A program made the position numbers and the translations under genes. A stretch of 64,000 bases of DNA from Actinoplanes xinjiangensis (GTDB lineage Bacteria > Actinomycetota > Actinomycetes > Mycobacteriales > Micromonosporaceae): contig NZ_QGGR01000038.1 in NCBI RefSeq assembly GCF_003148685.1, positions 1 through 64,000 of the forward strand, read 5' to 3'. Shown piece after piece: positions 60,284-64,000 of this stretch. Position 1 is the stretch's first letter; each line of letters begins with the position of its first letter. The notes beneath the pieces were generated by a model, which was not told where the DNA came from, searched no databases, and saw nothing but the letters and a program-made list of their open reading frames with translations.

Positions 60284-61105
60284 GTGGACGATCTGATCCC
60301 GATCGGTCGTTTCTCCCGGATGAGCCGGCTGTCGATCAAGGCCCTGCGCTTCTACGACGAGCAGGGGCTGCTCGCTCCGGCGTGGGTCGATCCGGGATCC
60401 GGGTACCGCTACTACCTGCGGGCGCAGGCCGCGCGGGCCGAGGCGATCCGGGTGCTGCGGACCGTCGACATGCCGGTCGGGGAGATCCGTGACCTGCTCG
60501 CCGACGACGATCCGGAGCTGATCGGCCGACGCCTCTCGGCGCACCGGGAGCGGCTGCGGGCCCGGCTCGCCGAGCAGGAGCGGATGCTGCGGTTCCTCGA
60601 ACGTCTCATCGATCGAGGAGGAAACGTCATGCCGTACGAGGTCGTCGTCAAGGAGGTTCCGGACGTCGCGGTGGCGAGCCTGACCCGGCGCACGAGCCTG
60701 GCCACCATCGCCGCCACGATCCAGCAGGGGTTCGGTGCGGTGGTCGGCGCGATCGGCACGGCCGGGGCGCATCCGGCCGGCCCGCCGTTCCTGGTCTACC
60801 ACGACGTCATCGACGAGGCGACCGAGGGTGATGTGGAGATCTGCATCCCGGTTCCGGCCGCGACGGTGCTGCCGGACGGCCCGGTCGGCGTGCGCACGGT
60901 GCCCGGCGGCCCGGTCGCGTCGGCCGTCCATCGTGGGCCGTACCAGGAGATCGCCCCGGCCTATCACGTGGTGACCGGCTGGATCGAGGAGAACGGCCGC
61001 AAGCCGTCCGGGCCACCGCGGGAGATCTACCTGAACGATCCGCAGAGCGTGGCGCCCGACGAGCTGCTCACCGAGGTGCAGTTCCCCGTCGAGGGTGTGC
61101 GGTGA
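60284..61105 (+). CDS. MerR-family regulator with GyrI-like effector domain
   Basis: This 273-residue regulator has a MerR winged helix (IPIGRFSRMSRLSIKALRFYDEQGLLAPAWVDPGSGYRYY), a coiled-coil dimerisation helix (LSAHRERLRARLAEQERMLRFLERLI) and a C-terminal GyrI-like small-molecule-binding domain (MPYEVVVKEVPDVAVASL to VQFPVEG), the BmrR layout for multidrug-responsive activators. GTG 60284 follows AAGGAGG. Its stop overlaps the next gene (GTGA), which encodes another GyrI domain. Confidence 0.92.
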   Translation: MDDLIPIGRFSRMSRLSIKALRFYDEQGLLAPAWVDPGSGYRYYLRAQAARAEAIRVLRTVDMPVGEIRDLLADDDPELIGRRLSAHRERLRARLAEQERMLRFLERLIDRGGNVMPYEVVVKEVPDVAVASLTRRTSLATIAATIQQGFGAVVGAIGTAGAHPAGPPFLVYHDVIDEATEGDVEICIPVPAATVLPDGPVGVRTVPGGPVASAVHRGPYQEIAPAYHVVTGWIEENGRKPSGPPREIYLNDPQSVAPDELLTEVQFPVEGVR

Positions 61106-61674
61106 CCGGGAAGACCGACTACAAGCGGGAGATCGACGCCTACTCCGCCCGCCGCGGACAGTTCCGGATCCTCGACGTGCCCGACCTGCGATACCTCATG
61201 ATCGACGGGTACGGCGACCCCAACGGCCCGGCCTTCACCGAGGCGGTCGGGGCGCTCTATCCGGTGGCCTACCGGCTCAAGTTCGCCGCCCGCCGGCAGG
61301 GCCGCGATCACGTCGTCATGCCGCTGGAGGGACTGTGGTGGGCCGACGACATGGACTCGTTCACCACGGCCCGCGACAAGAGCCGATGGCACTGGACCCT
61401 GATGATCATGGTGCCGGACGGGATCGACGAGGACCTGGTCGGCGACGGCGTCCGCCTCGGCACGCTGTCCGAGGGCCGCTGCGTGCAGACGATGCACGTC
61501 GGCTCGTTCGACGACGAGGCCGAGGTCCTGAGCCGGATGCACGACGAGTTCATCCCGGCCAGCGGGCTGCGGATGACCGGCCGGCACCATGAGATCTACC
61601 TCAGTGATGCGCGCCGGACCGCCCCGGAGAAACGGCGCACCATCCTGCGGCAGCCGGTGCTCCCGGCGCGGTAG
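61102..61674 (+). CDS. GyrI-like domain protein
   Basis: This 190-residue stand-alone GyrI-like protein has DVPDLRYLMIDGYGDPNG, PLEGLWWADD, TLMIMVPDGIDEDLV, the conserved EGRCVQTMHVGSFDDEAEVLSRMHDEF and RHHEIYLSDARR. GyrI-like proteins bind amphipathic compounds, and some hydrolyse toxic cyclic imides or sequester drugs. Coupled to the MerR regulator, it looks like a drug-binding effector of that regulon. Confidence 0.88.
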   Translation: MTGKTDYKREIDAYSARRGQFRILDVPDLRYLMIDGYGDPNGPAFTEAVGALYPVAYRLKFAARRQGRDHVVMPLEGLWWADDMDSFTTARDKSRWHWTLMIMVPDGIDEDLVGDGVRLGTLSEGRCVQTMHVGSFDDEAEVLSRMHDEFIPASGLRMTGRHHEIYLSDARRTAPEKRRTILRQPVLPAR

Positions 61675-61678
61675 CCGG

Positions 61679-61709
61679 GCCCGCCCCGCCCGAGGAGGGC
61701 GGGGCGGGC
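61679..61709. terminator. Bidirectional hairpin terminator
   Basis: Perfect 13-bp inverted repeat (61679-61691 and 61697-61709) with loop GAGGA between the converging GyrI and NPP1 genes. Confidence 0.85.
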
Positions 61710-61717
61710 GGCGTACG

Positions 61718-62497
61718 TCAGCCGGCGGGGTTGAAGGTGATGCCGGCGGGCAGTGCCTTGGTGAGCAGGCCGGTGAAGTTGGCGTCCTTGAGCCCGAAGT
61801 TGGCGCTGCCGAAGTCGTGGTTGCTCAGCGTGGTGCGGATGGCGGTGGACGGGAAGCCGTTCCAGCCGACCAGCGACGGGTACTGCCAGGTGCCGTGGCC
61901 GTTCTCCGGCGGCTCGTCGTTGGACCCGGCGATCCGGAACGCGTGCGTGCTCGCCCCGTCCTTGTGGTAGACGACCTTCGGGTGGTTGCCGGTCCATCGC
62001 ACGCTGCCCGCCGCGTGGACGTCGAAGTCGCCGTGCGCCGACGTGGAGACGTACTTCGCCACGTCGTTCTGCACCCACACCACGACGTGCTCCCAGTCGT
62101 GCCGATGGCCGCCGATCGAGGTGTTCGCGAGTGCCTGGTCCTTCTCGAAATACAGGCCGTACGCGATGGCGCACCACCCGTTGTTGCACCTGTACCGCGA
62201 ATAGCCGTTGGTGTTGTCCAGATCGGCGTTGTCGTGGCAGTCGCCGCTGAGCGAGCCGGTCGGCTTGAGCCCGCCGTTGACGGTGCCGGCCGGGCCGATC
62301 GCCGGAGTCGGGTAGCAGCCGTCGGTGTCGTAGTCGTACGCCGGCTGCCACCTGCTCTCGATGGCCTCGGCGTTGCCGGGCAGTTCGGCCGGGGGAGCGG
62401 CGAGCGCCGGGACGGCCGTGACGGCGAGCAGCGCGAGCGCGCCGCCGGCGACGACCGCCGAGCGGAGTGCCCGGCGGCGGGGAGTGGTGGGGGACAT
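61718..62497 (-). CDS. Secreted NPP1 (necrosis- and ethylene-inducing-like) protein
   Basis: This 259-residue protein has a signal peptide (VVAGGALALLAVTAVPALAAP) and an NPP1/NLP domain with the hallmark heptapeptide GHRHDWE (in SIGGHRHDWEHVVVWV), preceded by CYPTPAIGPAGTVNGG and CNNGWCAIAYGLYFEKD with two Cys pairs. NLPs of plant pathogens and saprotrophs bind plant sphingolipids and can kill dicot cells; actinomycete members are poorly studied. ATG 62497 follows GAGGAG. It fits a plant-litter lifestyle. Confidence 0.92.
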   Translation of the reverse strand: MSPTTPRRRALRSAVVAGGALALLAVTAVPALAAPPAELPGNAEAIESRWQPAYDYDTDGCYPTPAIGPAGTVNGGLKPTGSLSGDCHDNADLDNTNGYSRYRCNNGWCAIAYGLYFEKDQALANTSIGGHRHDWEHVVVWVQNDVAKYVSTSAHGDFDVHAAGSVRWTGNHPKVVYHKDGASTHAFRIAGSNDEPPENGHGTWQYPSLVGWNGFPSTAIRTTLSNHDFGSANFGLKDANFTGLLTKALPAGITFNPAG

Positions 62498-62723
62498 CGG
62501 ACTCCTCGGATCGATCGGGGGGAATCGTTCCGTCGGATCTCCGCACGGCCGCGTGGGTGGTGAGGCGTCCACCGGGCTGCGCGGGGATCAACGCTCGGCG
62601 AACACCACGTCCTCGATCGGCCGGCGGCGTACCCGCCGGTAACAATCGATCAGCTTGGTGCTTCTGGCCCTGGGGGGCAAGAGTTTGTCTCAACTCCCGT
62701 CGCCATGAGCCGACAATGCGGAC

Positions 62724-64000
62724 GTGAGGCGGAGGTCGGAGAGGCGCGCGGACGCGGTGCCGCGCCGTGTGCTGCTGCCCCTGGCCGCGATCCTCCCGGT
62801 GCAGGTCGTGGGCTGGGTGCTCCCGACCTGGTATCCGATGATCCTCGGGATGTCGCTGGCCGTGGTGGACGCGATCGGCGTCTTCTACCTGACCCGGGTC
62901 GCCCGGCTCGGTCTCAACGTGCTGCCCTGCCGGATGGGTGCGGTCGCCCGCGGGCTGGGGGTGGTCAACGCGGTGACGTTGACCGTCTGGCTGGCCGGCG
63001 GGCCGGCCTGGCTGTGGTGGGCCGCGGTGGCCACCCACATCGGCGGGATGGCCCTACTGGGCCTCTCCACGGTGCTCGGCCCGCTGTTGCGCCTGAGCGG
63101 GCCGCACCGGCAGGCGTTCGCCGCGGAGATGCTGGCGGTCGGCGCGGCCGCGGTGATGGTGGTCTGGTTCGCCGGCCTGGATCCGGCGCTGCTGTCCGGC
63201 CAGTCCGGTGCGGCCTGGAGCATCATCGGTGGCCTGCTGGTCGCCGACCTCATGCTCGCCATGGCGATCGCCGCGATGATGCTGCGCGGCATGGTCGACC
63301 ACTGGCGGGACCCGATCACGGTGCTGATCACCGGGATGACGCTGGCCATCCTCGCCGACACCCGATGGGCGACCGGCCTGCCGGGTGGGGTGGAACGCCT
63401 GGTCGAGCCGACCGGCGGCGTGCTCGTGGTGACCGCACACCTGCTGCTCACCCTCTCCCCGCTGATGTCGGCATCCGGCGTCGGCAGTGTCATCGACCGC
63501 GCCCGCCGCGCCGGTCCGCCGCGCTGGGTCGCCTACCTGCCGCTCGCCGCGCTGGTCACCGGGGTGACCCTGCTGCTCGTGGTGATCGTGCGGACCTCCG
63601 GGTTCCTGCGCTGGAGCGGCCTGGTCGTGGCGATGGCCGTCATCCTGGCCGCGGTGACCTTCCGCTACTGGCTGTCGCTGCGCACCAGCCGGGCGCGGGC
63701 CGGCCGGGACCCGGAGACCGGGCTGGCCAACCGGGCCGGGCTGAAGGAGGCGCTGGCCGCGGTGGTCCGCGCGCGGGAGCCGTTCGGCGTCCTGGTGATC
63801 GCGGTCTCCGAGCCGCGGGCCCAGCACCGCATGTCGGTGATCCTGCGGGGCAACGTCCGCGCCGAGGACCTGATCGCCCGGGTCGGCCCGGCCGCGTTCG
63901 GGGTGCTGCTCACCGACGCGGGCGTGGCCGGGGAGGCGACCGTGGCGGCGCAGCGGGTGCTGGCCGCGGCGGAGGCCGACGGGTTGCGGTGCTCGATCGG
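62724..64000 (+). CDS. Membrane protein with degenerate GGDEF domain (partial)
   Basis: The frame opens at GTG 62724 and runs off the window (over 425 codons). It has about eight to ten membrane helices (residues 15-320, including VLLPLAAILPVQVVGWVLP and VAYLPLAALVTGVTLLLVV), then a short GGDEF-like domain (DPETGLANRAGLKEALAAVV). The cyclase signature is GPAAF instead of GGDEF and the substrate Asp segment is missing, so it cannot make c-di-GMP. The RxxD inhibitory site (RAED) five residues before is kept, which suggests c-di-GMP binding. An EAL domain may follow outside the window. Confidence 0.75.
   Translation, partial: MRRRSERRADAVPRRVLLPLAAILPVQVVGWVLPTWYPMILGMSLAVVDAIGVFYLTRVARLGLNVLPCRMGAVARGLGVVNAVTLTVWLAGGPAWLWWAAVATHIGGMALLGLSTVLGPLLRLSGPHRQAFAAEMLAVGAAAVMVVWFAGLDPALLSGQSGAAWSIIGGLLVADLMLAMAIAAMMLRGMVDHWRDPITVLITGMTLAILADTRWATGLPGGVERLVEPTGGVLVVTAHLLLTLSPLMSASGVGSVIDRARRAGPPRWVAYLPLAALVTGVTLLLVVIVRTSGFLRWSGLVVAMAVILAAVTFRYWLSLRTSRARAGRDPETGLANRAGLKEALAAVVRAREPFGVLVIAVSEPRAQHRMSVILRGNVRAEDLIARVGPAAFGVLLTDAGVAGEATVAAQRVLAAAEADGLRCSI

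Noticed and set aside
1..64000. tRNA, rRNA, integrase or insertion sequence
   Set aside because: No tRNA-like cloverleaf, rRNA segment or transposase/integrase motif was recognised by eye; a dedicated scan would be needed to exclude small RNAs.

Overview
The window is very GC-rich actinomycete DNA with GTG starts, ATGA/GTGA stop-start overlaps and F420/mycothiol-era enzyme families. The gene mix is Acg- and DDN-type reductases, several ECF sigma factors, and many secreted polysaccharide and protein hydrolases under LacI- and MalR-type boxes. This suggests a soil saprophyte, most likely Micromonosporaceae (Actinoplanes-like). The genus is an inference.

Layout. 1-2.5 kb: end of an unidentified gene, an Acg-like nitroreductase coupled to a DDN-family protein, a GNAT and a small protein. 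2.5-8.8 kb: a lipoprotein, then a MacAB-like exporter operon (adaptor, ATPase, permease) divergent from an OmpR/EnvZ-type two-component pair. 8.8-19.9 kb: PhoD-type phosphatase with a coupled F5/8C protein, an ECF42-like sigma factor with its YCII partner, an SDR, a DUF1295 membrane protein, a secreted RCC1 protein behind a CebR-like box, aldose 1-epimerase, an amidohydrolase, a DUF1992 protein, a small secreted protein and a CcdA-like membrane protein. 19.9-25 kb: a hairpin array, then an ammonia-lyase homologue that has lost the MIO-forming triad, divergent from a complete OpuC-type quaternary-amine ABC importer. 25-31 kb: secreted alpha-amylase (GH13+CBM20), GH64 beta-1,3-glucanase with a ricin lectin, and an M4 metalloprotease. 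31-38.5 kb: a GGDEF-EAL protein, a repeat-rich intergenic region, an FrnE/DsbA gene coupled to a 40-residue CxxxxC peptide and divergent from a TetR gene with two operators, 1.5 kb of non-coding repeats, and a secreted GH16 enzyme. 38.5-42 kb: sigK-rskA-Ser/Thr kinase operon and a lipoprotein. 42-46 kb is worn ground: a frameshifted F420-type oxidoreductase beside an XRE regulator, a 63-bp repeat array, a SARP relic, a truncated methyltransferase and a colicin-immunity-like gene. 46-57.7 kb: a methyltransferase, a LysR/EamA pair, a sugar-type dehydrogenase, a GNAT behind a 15-codon leader ORF, a class IV aminotransferase, an OYE/MarR pair, mannonate dehydratase, a SigE-family sigma factor with a membrane partner, and a PanE-like reductase/TetR pair. 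57.7-64 kb: alpha/beta hydrolase, a thermolysin-like gluzincin without a signal peptide, MerR/GyrI genes, a secreted NPP1 (NLP) protein, and the start of a membrane protein with a degenerate GGDEF domain that keeps an I-site.

The most interesting system is the MIO-less lyase plus OpuC importer (20.2-24.9 kb). It fits import and elimination of a betaine-type substrate such as ergothioneine. Second is the CxxxxC micro-protein/FrnE/TetR module. A third theme is intergenic repeats with helical-turn periods (21, 63 and 63 bp, plus TetR sites 42 bp apart).
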